Assembly: GCA_033065855.1 (NCBI GenBank)
Contig: JAVXUO010001495.1
Coordinates: forward strand, 61,527 to 125,526
Source: Escallonia rubra
Lineage: Eukaryota > Streptophyta > Magnoliopsida > Escalloniales > Escalloniaceae
DNA: 64,000 nucleotides
Direction: 5' to 3'
Shown here: positions 21,240 through 33,319 of the stretch, in pieces
How the letters are laid out: each line of letters starts with the position of its first letter
Position numbering within the stretch: position 1 is the stretch's first letter
Program-made: the position numbers and the translations under genes
The notes under the pieces: model-generated
Seen by the model: only the letters and a program-made list of their open reading frames with translations
What the model was told of the DNA's origin: nothing
Database searches by the model: none

Positions 21240-24200
21240 TATATAGTAACCCAGTGATCATATCGTCCAATCAAAGTTGGATGACAGGGAAAATAAATAT
21301 CATTTTGAGGATCGCATCGATGAGTTTCTCGAGGTAGGTTATGCACATCCTAAATATGTTGACTTTGAGAAGATAAAGTGTTCGTGTTGAACATGTGACT
21401 TGTTGTATTAGAGAGAAAAAAATGGTGGTAAAACACCATCTTCTCCAGTATGATTTTATAAGTGGATATACAAGGTGGACTCAGAATAGGGAAACAGTAG
21501 TTCGAGTGGAGGCACAGTATGATTATCGAAATGTGGTTATAGATGTTGGGCATGCTAATGTTGACTAGGGTGACTACCGTACCGATAATAATGCACAACA
21601 ATCCAATGAGCGTGCTCATCAATTTTATAATTTGTTAAAAGACACCGAAGAGCCGTTATGGGATAAAATTAGGAAGCACACAAGGTTGTCTTCAGTTATT
21701 ACATTGAAATCGAACCACCCACAAAGTGAGAAAGGATTTTACGAGGTTGTAATGTTTATCAGGGTAATTTTGCCCCGGAGAGTGAGAAGCTGCCACCGTC
21801 GTATTATGATGCCAAGAAGATTTTGATGAAACTTGGCTTGGGTTATGAGAGGGTAGATGCTTTCAATAATGATTGTGTACTATTTTAGAAAGAGAATAAG
21901 AATTTGACAAAGTGTCCAATCTATGATCATTCGAGGTATAAGCCGAACAAATGGGAAAAAAGTATTGCATGGAAGGTAACATTTTCTGGTTACACCAAGG
22001 CTTCAGAGGATTTACTACTCCTCCAATATGGCTAAACATATGAGGGCTTACAACGAGACTCGTCACGATGCCTATGTGATGACACACCCTGCTGATGAGA
22101 AGCTTAGAAGGAGTTTGACCGCAGGCATCCAACTTTTGCTTAGGAGGTTCGGAATTTTAGACTTGGTTTGGCAACTGAAAGGTTCAATCCTTTTAGACAG
22201 TGAGCACGCCCTACTCCATATGGCTTGTTATTATTGTCCAGTACAACTTTTTCCCTGGAATTTGCATGAAGAAGCCTTACATGTTTTGTCGTTGTCTATT
22301 CTGAGGCTGAAGAGTCCTAGTAAGGACATAGATATGTATATAAGGCTGTTTATTGATAAGCTCAAACTGTTATATATTGTGGAGTTGAAACTTATGATGC
22401 ATCTCTTAGATAAAATTTTCAAATGAGGGCCGATTTGATATGGACTATAAAGGATTTTTCTGCATTGGGAATGACGTGTGGCTGGAACACACATAGAAAG
22501 TTAGCATGCCCTGCTTGTATGAGCCTGACCCCGGCTATATGCTAAAGCACGGGGAAAGGCTTCATGGTTTGGATGTCAACGTAAGTTGTTGCAACCAGAC
22601 CATCAGCTCCGTAGGCAGAAGGATAAATTTGACAGAACAATAGAGCGTGAGGTTATGACAGTGCACTATTTATCTGGTGATGAAGTGCTTTTACACCTAC
22701 AGGCACTTGATACTAACATAGCATATGGAAGGGGTATGCCAGATCAGAAGATTCCAGGATATGGAGAAATAACACAATTGGTTGAAACATTATATTTTTT
22801 TGGAGTTAAGCTATTGGAGGACACTTATTATTTGAAAGGGTTAAATACACATTAGTACCCTGAAACTACCCCCAAAATCTCATCTGAGGGTCCAAATATT
22901 TATTTTTCACACAAAAGGGTCTGTAATTTCAAATTTACAATAAGTAACGACTTTCGACCAAATTTCTAATGGTATAGCCAAAACCGTTAGAGGCAATTTT
23001 GTCAAGCCATATTTTTTTTTGGGTTAAACACACTTTAGTACCCCGAAACTACCTCGAAAGCTCATCTGAGGGTCCAAATATTTATTTTTTACACAAAAAA
23101 GGTGTATTTTCAATTACGCAATAAATAAGGACTTTTGTCCAAATTTCTAACGTTCTAGGCAAAACCGTCAGGGGCAATTTTGGCAAGCCATATTTTTTTT
23201 TAAAGACCTCATTTGAAATCATCTGTTTCACGGCCCAAACCTTTTAACTACCAAAAATCAAACCGCAACCTTGAAACCCTAAGCCCGCACTACAAAAACC
23301 CAAAATCGTGATCACAATTCTAATCTCGTATTGCAAAGACACCAAATCAAAACAGCCTATAACTCTACTGAATTCACCCAAATCACCACAGCTTAACCCA
23401 TCGGCTTCCGCGTCACAGCACTGCCATCACCAAAGATCTGGCCTATACCAGAACCGCATCACCACTGTTGAACTATCATCAAGACATGGTGTCGCTGCCA
23501 TCAACCGACGGCACCATTGGCCAAAAAGTCGAGAGAAAAATTGAAAGAACGAAGAGGTAAAAGCAACGTCGATGTCTCCAGCACCAATCGGCCTAGTGGT
23601 TGTTCGTCGTCCACTGCCATCGACAGTTACCAGCACCGACCAACGGCAACGGCACTCAGCCGTCTAACTCCCATCAGCAGATTGGCCGCCGAAAGCCACA
23701 ATCACTGCATAACCACCATAAATGAATAGCCCAGTCACCACCCAGAAGATTTTGAAAAAAAATTAAGCTGGCTTGACAAAATTACCCCTGACGATTTTGC
23801 CTACAACGTTAGAGATTTGGAAAAAAGTCCTTACTTATTGCACAATTGAAAATACAGACCCTTTTTGTGTAAAAAAATAAACATTTGGACCCTCATGTGA
23901 GATTTCAGTGCAGTCTCAGGGTAACAAAGTGTATTTAACCCCAAAAATATATATATAGCTTGACAAAATTGCCCTTGACAATTTTTTTTAGATCATTAGA
24001 AATTTGGACGAAAGTCCTTACTTATTATGAATTTGAAACTACAGACCCTTTTGTGTAAAAAAAAATAAACGTTTAGACCCTCACGTGAGATTTCGGGGTA
24101 GTTTCAGGGTACTAAATTTTATTTAACCTTATTCAAAATAACATGGATATGATGCACATTGAGAAGAATGTCTTCGATAATATGGCCAACACAAAAATGA

Positions 24201-24832
24201 ATGTGAATGGAAAATAAAAATATCACCTTAAAGCAAGGAAGGATCTACAACAGTTGGGCGTACGGCGTGAATTGCATCATGTTCAAGTCAGCGGGAGGAC
24301 GATACTTCCAAAGCATCATACTGTCCAGACAAGAATCAAGTAGATAAGGTTTGTCAGTGGGTTATTTAAAGCTTTCAGACGGGTATGCATCCATTTTATC
24401 TAGTTGTTGTGATGCATCATAATGTAAGTTCTAAGGGATGAAGAGTCATGAATACCACGTACTTATGAAAAGATTCATTCCTATTGCCTTCCGGGGATTG
24501 TTGCCAAAGATTGTATGAGAGACTTTGACAAAATTTTCTCATTTCTTTCGAGATATATGTTCTTCAACACTCCGAGTAAGTAACATGGAGGTGCTTGAGA
24601 AGAACATTGTAGAAACAGTTTGCAAGCTTGAGAAAATCATCCCATTGTCCTTCTTTGATTCATTAAAGCATTTGCTTGTTCACTTGGCGTATGAAGCTAA
24701 GATGGGTGGACATGTGCAATATCAGTAGATGTATCCATTTGAGAATTAATCTAACTCTTTGTTGTTCACTTACACATAATGCATTCCTTGTTATCTTTGA
24801 TATTTGGGTTAACTTTGTTCCATAAACTTCTA
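21240..24832 (+). pseudogene. TNP2 transposase pseudogene of the third CACTA
   Basis: It is recognisable from the N-terminal zinc-type domain (about 21268 on) through TNP2 to DUF4218 (ends about 24750), followed by part of intron 1. There are many stops and indels, for example TAG at about 21406 and TAG in ATCAGTAGATG near 24724. The +1 frame offset seen at 6499-6507 of the inner gene is present here too, with identical codon spacing, next to AGAGAAAAAAATGG. A MULE-like insertion interrupts it between the segment before GAAAC and AACATGGATATG. Confidence 0.85.
22838..24129. mobile_element. MULE-like nonautonomous element (with nested or duplicated ends)
   Basis: The left end GGGTTAAATACA...TTAGTACCCTGAAACTACC and the inverted right end (GGTAGTTTCAGGGTACTAAA...TTTAACCT) flank 1.29 kb. 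Imperfect 9-bp target duplications TATTTGAAA (22829-22837) and TATTCAAAA (24130-24138) fit a Mutator-like element. A second pair of the same ends lies inside (23031 and 23941), suggesting self-insertion or end duplication. The core, about 23280-23740, has unrelated CA/CG-rich sequence, possibly captured host DNA. No transposase is visible. Confidence 0.75.
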
Positions 24833-27800
24833 TGTGCTGGCTAAGTGAAAAATCAAGCTTATGGTAATCGAGAATATTTGTGCTCGCCAAACAATGGCCT
24901 CAAATCACTGAAAATGCTCGTTTCAGGGAGACTCCTGCAAAACTACATTATTTTGAGGTTGGTTTTTTTTTTTTTTTTTTTTTGTGCCCTAACTTTTTCT
25001 ACACCGCCGTTTTTAGGGTTTTTAGCGTAACAAACTTTTTTTTTTTTTTTTCAAGATAAGTAGTCTATGCTAGGAAAAACGGAATGAGCTTATACAATAA
25101 GAGAAAACTTTCACATCAATGTAACATCTAATTATCTTTAAGGGTACGATAGGGATTGGTTTGCTTACGGTGAGTGATGGTTGTAAGGAATTGGCTAAGA
25201 AAAGAAGTCGCAGCCTCTTCTTAATCATCTTTTGAATTCTCCCCCAAATATTTAGGTTCCAAAAACAAGTTCTTCTATTAAGTTTTTATGACATCCAATT
25301 TTGAAGAAACTGAAATTTTAATATTACGTTTAAAAAACAACATCACCCCTTAATCGTAGAAAGGAGTAATAAAGAGATAGAGCACTAGCTTTAAATTCAA
25401 AAGCCATCCATCTTTATAAGTTCTTGAAGTGAGATTGAGTCGATGTAAGATGTGTAGTTACCTCTTGCTTATGCCTAGACATACTGGAGAAAGAAGGCAA
25501 GACGTCTAGCTGATTTAAACCCTAAAGAAGACTCTACGAGTTGAAAAAATATATATTTGCTTGACCTTTCTTATTTTGCATATACGTTGACTTTTTCTTT
25601 TTACCCTAAGAAACGGGAACGAAAGGATGACTCGAATGAAAAAAAATAGTGTCAATCAGAGGAACATAAGCACGCTACAACCAAGCGACATAGTGTATAT
25701 AAGCATAGAGATGGAAAATATTCTAACTGGCAGGGGAGGACAATCACATGGAACCTCTAGATAAAAGAAAAATGCATGCAGGTGAAACTGACAGTTACAA
25801 ACCCATCCAAATTTTAGAGGTGACTTTTGTCGCAGAAAACGAGAGTTGTAGAAAGTTACTCCAAACATGAAAGGATCAAAATCTATAGTTTGACATTGTT
25901 GTTCGAAAACTAAACAATGCCAATTTTGTGGCATGAGTAATGGAATGGAGACATTCCAAGAAGCAGCTATGTCTTTGCTCCCTCTTGAAGTTAGAACAAT
26001 TTTCATGACCGTGACCCTCTTTTCAAGCATGCCCGGGCGAGTATAAATCATAGAACTGTTTAGCATGGCAGACTTTATTTGAATCTAGACCTACATGTTG
26101 TTGCAAATTATGCTCCTTCGCTTTTGGGTTCTCCGAAGGATAACATTTCAGTTAACGGACTATGCAGTTAACACCTAAGAGAGTTTCCTCTAGTAAAAAG
26201 AAACTACAAAATAAGGGGTGGCTTAACCTGGATTGGAGACAGGTCTTGGGGTAACAAATCTCAAGAAAATAGATTTATCTACTGCTCAACGTCTTCCAGA
26301 ACATTGAAAGTGAATTCGTTTCGTAAAATTGAACAAGTATCCAGACACAATGTAGAAGCACGACACGTCCTGGGCAAACAAAAATAGTCCAATTAATGGA
26401 CTACTAAAAATATATTTTACTTTCTCTAGAAAATTAACATGGACCGAGACAGAGTTATTGCCTTTTATTTTTCTTTTAGAAAACGAATATGCATGTATAG
26501 GCTACTCGATATATATGATATACCGGCTTTCCTTAATAGCTTTTTTTTCCGGCATAGGTTGGCCATATATGATATACCACATCCCTGCATATACAGAGAT
26601 CGGTTCACTCAAAACACTTGATAAATGAACGTTTCGATGTGGCTGGCTCAGTAGACTAGGTTTGGTAGTAGTCTAAAAAGACTATTTAAGTGTCATATGT
26701 AGAGGGTTACAGCCACTGTAGTAGGAATAGCCGACAACCTTCACATATAGTGACCATTAATTACTGTAAGTGACATTTTTGTAAATATTTTAGGGACATT
26801 TTTTTTTGCACCATTCTTTTAGCGTCACTAATTAAAAGTCACTAAGCATATTTAGCAACCACCGTTTGTCGCTATATAGAAAATTGTAAAATTTTCCTCA
26901 AGCGCAGTTGCAACCCAATAAATTTTCCTCCACAGACATGGATTTGATGTAGTCGGAAAGATCTTGCCATGTTTTGATCCCTAGAAAGGCTATACCACTT
27001 ACGTGATAGGGCATATAGGTTTTGGGCACGAAGATTATGAATGTTGGAGGACAAGTTAGGATGTCACACGAAAGAGGGCAAGTAACTTGTCTTGCCCCGT
27101 ACAAGCGACATATTTAGTACATTGGTTATGTTCTAGAACTTAGCATGGATAGTCAAATTAATATCACCCACTAAATAACAACATAATCGAAATTTCATGG
27201 CTTGAAGCTACGCGTAAGAACGAAACAATTTTATACCTGCATGATAACATCATGTATGCTGAAACGAAGAGGACTCGATTAGCCGGGTAGTCAAAGGTTT
27301 AGTTTTCCCGTCACAAGTACATGGGTTTCGAGTCATTTTAGCAGCCTTGTGATGAGTCTTGGCCCATGAACTGAGTACACCAGTATATCTCTCCAACGGT
27401 TTGCTTAAAACAAAGATTAGAGTTCTAAGGGGCTTAACCGCATTACCAAAGTTGGTGTTCTGAATATGGGGGTAGCAGCTTGATCTTTCTATAAATGCAA
27501 TTAATATCTTGTAGGATTACAAAATTGCTAACTTACTACAAAAATCTTGATTGAATAGCCGTAGGCGATGCATTTGGGCGCAGTTTTGCAAATAACTGAG
27601 TACAATCTCCAAAGAAATCAATCACTCTTACATTGATAATCTCCAAATTAAGCTAATGTTGCCAAGATTTATGGCAAACGTCATGAAATTGCAACCAAAA
27701 GAAAAAAGCTCAAGAAACAGAATAAAGCTACAAATACAGGGTTTTGCGTGCACCGCCAATTACGAAACTAAGAGGTGAAGAAGAGAGAGACAAAATTTGG

Positions 27801-27860
27801 TAATCAACTTTGAAAAGCATTCTTCCGGGGAAGAAGTTCCAGATAGTCAACATCATTAAC
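24833..27860. other. Intergenic region, no gene recognised
   Basis: The region is AT-rich with long T runs at 24962-24983 and 25037-25050. An open minus-strand frame of 136 codons at 25656-26066 has no motif I recognise and no supporting context. A short stretch at 26714-26880 (CACTGTAGTAGGAATAG, AGTGACC, TTTAGCGTCAC, GTCGCTATATAG) resembles a small, degraded CACTA-type MITE. The last few hundred bases are the upstream region of the first dioxygenase gene. Confidence 0.5.
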
Positions 27861-27926
27861 ATGATTACATCACAATGAAGACTAACATATACAAAATACA
27901 TCATGCCCTCGGTCATAAAGAACCAG

Positions 27927-27934
27927 TATATAAG
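27927..27934 (+). promoter_or_regulatory. TATA box of the first DAO-like gene
   Basis: TATATAAG lies about 113 bp before the ATG at 28040. It sits within the block TATATAAGCAATGC, conserved upstream of the second gene at 33230, which supports it as the core promoter. Confidence 0.72.
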
Positions 27935-28039
27935 CAATGCGTTACATGCAAAAACGATCAACAAAATCATATCCCTCTTCAAGTGCTATCGAAAGAGAAG
28001 AGAGATACAAAAGAGGAGAGTGAGAGAAGACAGATCGAG

Positions 28040-29197
28040 ATGGCTGCAGCTTCTGGTGTTCCTGTGATCGATATGCAAGACTTTGCAACACTAGCTGAGA
28101 AGCTAGTTAAAGCGTGTGAGGAATGGGGATGTTTTAGGCTCATAAACCATGGTGTCTCAGAAAAACTCATGTCGGACATCAAGGCGGTTACCTTATCTCT
28201 CCTCGACCTCCCTCCAGAAATCAAAATGCGAAATGCAAGTCCTGTAGAGGGCAAAGGGTACACACCACCTAACCACGCAAGTCCATTCTTTGAGGGCATG
28301 AGCATTTATGACATGGCTTCACCCGGAGCTGTTGATGACTTCTGCAATCAGCTAGGGGCCTCAGCTCACCACAGGTTAGCTCTCCAACAATAACTTTTTA
28401 TGACCTTCCAATTAAAACTTTAGCAACATATATTACATCGTAGATTGGCAGAGGATTGTAGAAAGTTCTCAGCAGCCATGGTTACCGGAAATTTTTTCCT
28501 AATAAATATTGTCGTTTACGATGAAACATCGCAGGGAGATTCTGTTCGAGTACTCTCAAGCTCTGTATGATCTTGCTAAAGATCTTGGGGCCAAGTTGTT
28601 ACAGGGTATGGGACTGCATGGCGAACTGTTTAACGGGTGGCCTTGTCAATTGAAGTTGAACAAGTACAACTATAGTCCTCAAAGTGTAGGCCAAACTGGT
28701 GCAGTCATGCATTCAGACCCGGGGTTTCTCACCATATTACAGGATGATGAAATAATAGGCGGTTTGGAAGCTGTGAGCAGGAACACTGGTGAACTAGTGC
28801 CTGTTGATCCCATGCCAGGCACCTTTGTGATCAACGTCGGAGATATTGCCAAAGTATGTCCCCTTTTTCTACCAACTTTTTTATGCAATTTGCTCAACTC
28901 TATTTACTCAAAGTTACAATAAGACTAACTTTGAACGTGTCACAGGTATGGAGCAATGGAAGGTTTTGCAATGTGAAGCACCGGGTACAATGTTATGAAG
29001 CAAAAATCCGCATCTCAATCGCTCTGTTCGTGTTAGGGCCACGGGACGCAAAGGTGGAAACTCGGCATGAACTAGTGGACTCTGAACACCCAAATCTCTA
29101 CGTCCCTTTCGACTTTGAAGAATATAGGACGCTTCGAACTACAACGAAAGCACCTACTGGTGGAGCTCTCGAGCTATTCCGCGCCACCATCTTCTGA
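28040..29197 (+). CDS. DAO: 2-oxoglutarate/Fe(II)-dependent dioxygenase, DAO-like (copy 1)
   Basis: Exons 28040-28374, 28535-28853 and 28946-29197 with GT-AG introns encode 301 aa, a normal length for the family. The N-terminal DIOX_N part includes WGCFRLINHGVS. The double-stranded beta-helix carries the iron ligands H171, D173 (MHSDPGFLTILQDD) and H230 (NVKHRVQ). The 2-oxoglutarate-binding pair is R240-x-S242. YDMASPGAV and GYTPPN resemble the DAO group (dioxygenase for auxin oxidation), which turns indole-3-acetic acid or its amino-acid conjugates into oxindole forms in the cytosol. The start was chosen because it aligns with the second copy at 33320; an upstream open frame reaches 27875 but lies in the promoter. 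A polyadenylation-like AATAAA is at 29436. The exact substrate is inferred. Confidence 0.92.
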
Positions 29198-29204
29198 AAT
29201 CGTC

Positions 29205-30922
29205 GCACCACATACCCTCTGAGGGTTGTGGAAGAACGAAACTTGTATTTCCGCTAGACTAATTTTTTTTCAAGCAATTATATCTCATCAGTAAGGAATG
29301 GGTTCAGGTGAATTATGTTGATGTATTATTAGAACACAAAAGATGGTATTTACACATCCTGCTGGCTCTTTCGTCGGATGTAAATGGCCTGGCCTCCCAC
29401 TCTATAGGAGGGCAACTGTAGCTTACACTTTTATGAATAAAAACCTTTGTTCGTGCATTTTATATATGCTTTTTAGATGATGCAAATTTGCAATCTATGC
29501 TGATTTTGGTTTCCGTAGGCTCTTGCATGGTGAGGCAAAAAACTATTTTCACTTCACCGTTCAATAGTTGTTCGGTTCTACATACTTTTGTTGTAAGTTC
29601 AAGAATCATCCGATACACAATGATAGACATATGACAAACAAGGAATTAAAGGATTGTCGTGTCTCAGTCTCCTCTCTCAACCACCACCGGCCACCACCTT
29701 TGCCGCATGCCAGCACCTCCACCACCATCAATTGCGATTACCGCATTCAATCAACGCCTCCGATGGTACCTAGCGACCTTTTGCAGCTCCTGCAGAGTCA
29801 ACACCACCCGGCGCCCATCACCTTTGTTGTCAGTTCTTTTGCCACTCACGTAGAGGTGTTGTGTGAAAACTATGCCATTACTCCTGCTTTAACTCCTTCA
29901 AGCAGTTCTAGGTAAGAGATAGGGACCTCAGATACTTCACAAGCAAGAAAATATATAGGGTGTTGGATCACATCAAATCATTTTCGTCTAACGACTCATG
30001 TGAAATCAAGCGATATTTAATCGCTCACAAAGACCAGAAACGTATCCAACTGACTAGCTTTTCGTGACTAGCGAGGTGTCGGCCCAGCTTTGGCTCAACC
30101 ATGTGCCGCCAGAAGGTCTACATTACTAGAAAGGTCTTAAGTGCCGCCACAAGGTCCACATATGCACACAGTTCAATTAGGTTGCCCAGTGTTCAATCAG
30201 CGACAAATTTAATGCCGCCACAAAAATACGCACGTGCATGTGAAACCATGCATTGTATTCGACCTTTCAATTTCTGGGCAGCCAGCTAAGTCACTTCCGC
30301 ACCGATGATTTGGCTCTAGAGGTGCCGTTGGATATGGTCAGACGCGTTCGCTTAAATAGTCGGTAACGCCTAAAAAGCAAGTCATACCTCGTCTAAAAAT
30401 TACTCACAATTATGGATCATTCCGGTAACTGTTACATTGCGTATACATTTTCTACCATAGAGGAGGTTGTCCTCTACTTAGTACCGTTGCAATTTAAACT
30501 TTCCTAGTTATAGATGATGTTGTCTCTATAACAAGAAAGGTAAGTGACAAGGACTAGAAAGGTTAGTGATCACGACTACTGAGATGCAATTTCACATCGG
30601 TAAAATAATCATTATTAAAAAGTAATATACATATATGATAAGAGACGGTCAATGTAAAAAAGTAACATTCAAGTAGAAGGATAAATCACTCCCAAATAGA
30701 TTATGAAAAGCAAACCTAAACAAGAAAACTATTTTCTAGATGCACTAAGATAATTGGGTCTTCTTCGTTGGCAATTAATTTTGAGTTAAATGCTTTTACG
30801 TGGTACAAAATTGAAATTTTACCACCACCTGGCGAAACATTAAGGAGCGTGTCGAAATACAATCCCAAGTCGGAAATATAGCAATTTAGAACTTAACATA
30901 TAAGCCTTGTAAGGCTCGCCTT
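29205..30922. other. Spacer between dioxygenase genes, first part
   Basis: After the 3' end of the first gene (AATAAA at 29436) the sequence is unremarkable. A CCACC-rich stretch at about 29660-29900 gives overlapping open frames with no recognised domain. At about 30100-30230 there are three loose copies of TGCCGCCA(C/G)AAGGTC. No gene is supported. Confidence 0.5.
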
Positions 30923-31540
30923 CGGGGGCGGAGCCCAAGCATGACAAGGGGGGGCCATGGGTCCCCCCCCCCCCACCCCACCCCACCCCTCCCCACCCCC
31001 AAAGTTTGGGAATTTTTTTTTAGTTGTTTTAAATAATAGGTAGTTATGTTTACAATATTTACTAAAATGCTACCATTTTAATTTTAATTATTCAATGTAT
31101 TAGATTTCATTTTGTAATGTTTTTTACTTTTTGTGCCACCGGCCGTCATAGTCTTTATCTTTCTCGTTCCTTTGTCCATCTTCATTCTTCCAAACTCTAA
31201 ATCTCTAGATTTTAAAGTAAACACTAATATATCAAGGTTAGTTCATTTTTTAATTTAAATTCTTATAGTATGTTAACTTATACGTTCATATTGTCATCAT
31301 ACAAATGATATCGCACTAATAATACATACATACAATAAGAGTAAAGTTTCTAGTTTGTTGTTGACTAACTTTACAAGTTAAATAAATCACTATAAATAGT
31401 TAAATTATATGATTATTAGTCAAATTGAGCAATCTAATTTAACGTATTCGACCAATCGTGATACGAATTTTTTATGTTAGCCGTTAATTTTTTTTTATAA
31501 CTTTTTGGTCCCCCGGTTGGACTTCCTGGATCCGCCCCTG
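30923..31540. mobile_element. Nonautonomous hAT-like element, 618 bp
   Basis: The termini CGGGGGCGGAGCC (30923) and GGATCCGCCCCTG (ending 31540) are inverted repeats of the common plant hAT type CAGGGGCGGA. The 8-bp target duplication is CTCGCCTT (30915-30922) against CTTGCCTT (31541-31548), one mismatch. The interior has a C run near 30963 and AT-rich filler, with no transposase. Confidence 0.8.
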
Positions 31541-31548
31541 CTTGCCTT

Positions 31549-33229
31549 TCATTACCAATTGATTTTTGATTTCGATGCTTTTGGAGTGCCAAAAAGCTCA
31601 TATGAACTATTTGTCAAATGCCTGGTCAATATCGAATACCAGTCTGAAACTACTTTGAATGTGTCGCTCATTGTTTCGTAAGTCCAGTGACCGGATTATG
31701 ACTGCATTTTTTTCTGTTTGTTTAGTTATTTTCTGTTGTCTGCGTCTGTCTATATCTTTTTGGCAAATGGGCTGCTACATGATGGATGCATAAAGAACAG
31801 ATAAATTCCTCACATTCAATGCATGTTTCAAAGGCCAAGCATTCAATTTAAGCTAGAAGGTCTACTCACCGACATAGTTTGTCTGAGCGTAAATTTCAAA
31901 CACACTCAATTTATGCATAAAATAACTGGAGCCGTCAACAAGATTTAAGAAATATTGGGAGGTCCGCGAACCATGTACTATTTACTCTTCAAATTTAGCT
32001 TAGATGGACCTCCTCCAAACCGCAAGTTTCTCACGCAAAGTAGATATGTGTCCCAAATTTGAGAAATATGGGATGGTCAGAGACCCACTGCCTGGGCCAT
32101 CTAGAACTGCTGTATGTATTTATCAAACAACTTCATGCATCTCTTAGCCCTTCCTCCCATCCCATCAGCCTCCAAATCCAACGATTCTAAATGGTCCAGA
32201 ACAATGTAATATTTACTTCTCAAATTTAGCTTAGATGGACCTCCTCCAAACCGCATATGAACCTAATCTTTGTAGCGTATCGAGCTACCACGGTGATGTA
32301 GTTAGGTTGCACGTCAATATTCTTAATTAGCTGTTTAAAAGTAATGGTTAAAACATCTAATCAAATATGTTGAGTTTATTTTGAACAAGCTTATATTCTT
32401 TGCTTTTTAGAACAATTTATTTCGGCAAAGTGGGGGTAGATGTATTTTGTTTACCTCAACAGTCAACAGGAATTATGTATCCTTTTGGCTTTCACCGTGT
32501 TATCGGGAAAAATAAAACATTTGTTACCTATATATATTAATTAGGAAAAAAATCTTCAGCATCATGGTGATAGAGATAGGATGGTGTGACACGGGTTGAA
32601 TCTAACAAGGTAGAAGGATTCGGAGACAGTAGGGGTTCAAGGTTCTATTAAATTTTTTCATCTTATATGTTGGTCATGCCATGTCATGTCATCTCTATTA
32701 CCGTTACATTGAAGTGTTTCCCATATTAGAACTAGTTCGTGGCCATTCATTCATCTAGATTTTTTTTACCAAATTATACTTTAACCAGTAGAGGCTCATC
32801 AAAAAAACTTTCGAGAAGTGTAAGACTGAAGAATTCATAGGTAGCCAAACAAGCTTGACCAATGAGACAGAGAAAAAAAAATTCCTTGAACTAAAGTTAT
32901 AAAATTTATGTAACATTCTAGATGTTTACTTATGTGGTAGGAAGTTACCAAAGCTTCGTACTGGCATGGAGAACAGCTTATTTCATGCAATTCTTTAGAG
33001 CCATGCTTCACATGCAGGGAGAAGTACCTTTCTTCACTAGAATTAAATAGTATATGTTCCTGGCTTCCTGCACACGTTATAAATGGGAAGAGACAATTAG
33101 GTCATCAACTTTGACAAGCCAAACAGTAGGAGAAAGGGTTTCTAGAGAACCGACCCTTATATCAACATAATTAGATCAAAAAGGAGAATAAAGAACCGTC
33201 CCAGGTTAGAAGAAGATGACACCAACCAC
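31549..33229. other. Spacer between dioxygenase genes, second part
   Basis: No gene is visible. A diverged direct duplication of about 60 bp, containing AAATTTAGCTTAGATGGACC, lies at about 31965-32022 and 32196-32256. The final 150 bp, with TCATCAACTTTGACAAGC, partly resembles the upstream region of the first dioxygenase gene (about 27800). Confidence 0.5.
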
Positions 33230-33237
33230 TATATAAG
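33230..33237 (+). promoter_or_regulatory. TATA box of the second DAO-like gene
   Basis: TATATAAG lies about 83 bp before the ATG at 33320, in the same TATATAAGCAATGC context as in the first gene. Confidence 0.72.
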
Positions 33238-33319
33238 CAATGCATCATATGCAGAATCGACAACACTACATGCATTCCGCTTCCGCACAGACACAGATAG
33301 AACATAACTAAAGAGAGAC

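Larger units (their letters stand above)
19089..24832 (+). mobile_element. Third CACTA element, decayed, 3' end missing
   Basis: It opens CACTATAAGAAAAACC at 19089 with subterminal CCGTCGG / GACGGA motifs. A GC-rich leader (about 19440-19800), a telomere-like array (20215-20750) and a TNP2 remnant (about 21240-24832) follow, the same order as in the inner element. Homology ends at about 24832, inside the first TNP2 intron. A MULE-like insertion (22838-24129) splits the transposase remnant. Its decay is stronger than in either nested copy, so it is the oldest of the set. Confidence 0.82.

Noticed and set aside
25656..26066. 136-codon minus-strand open frame as a gene
   Set aside because: It has no recognised domain, splice structure or promoter context. 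I left it as unassigned.
27875..28039. Upstream in-frame extension of the first dioxygenase
   Set aside because: It crosses the TATA box and has no counterpart in the second copy. The ATG at 28040 matches the start of copy 2.
29568..29915. 115-codon frame downstream of the first dioxygenase gene
   Set aside because: It is a CCACC-rich stretch with another open frame in parallel. No domain is visible.
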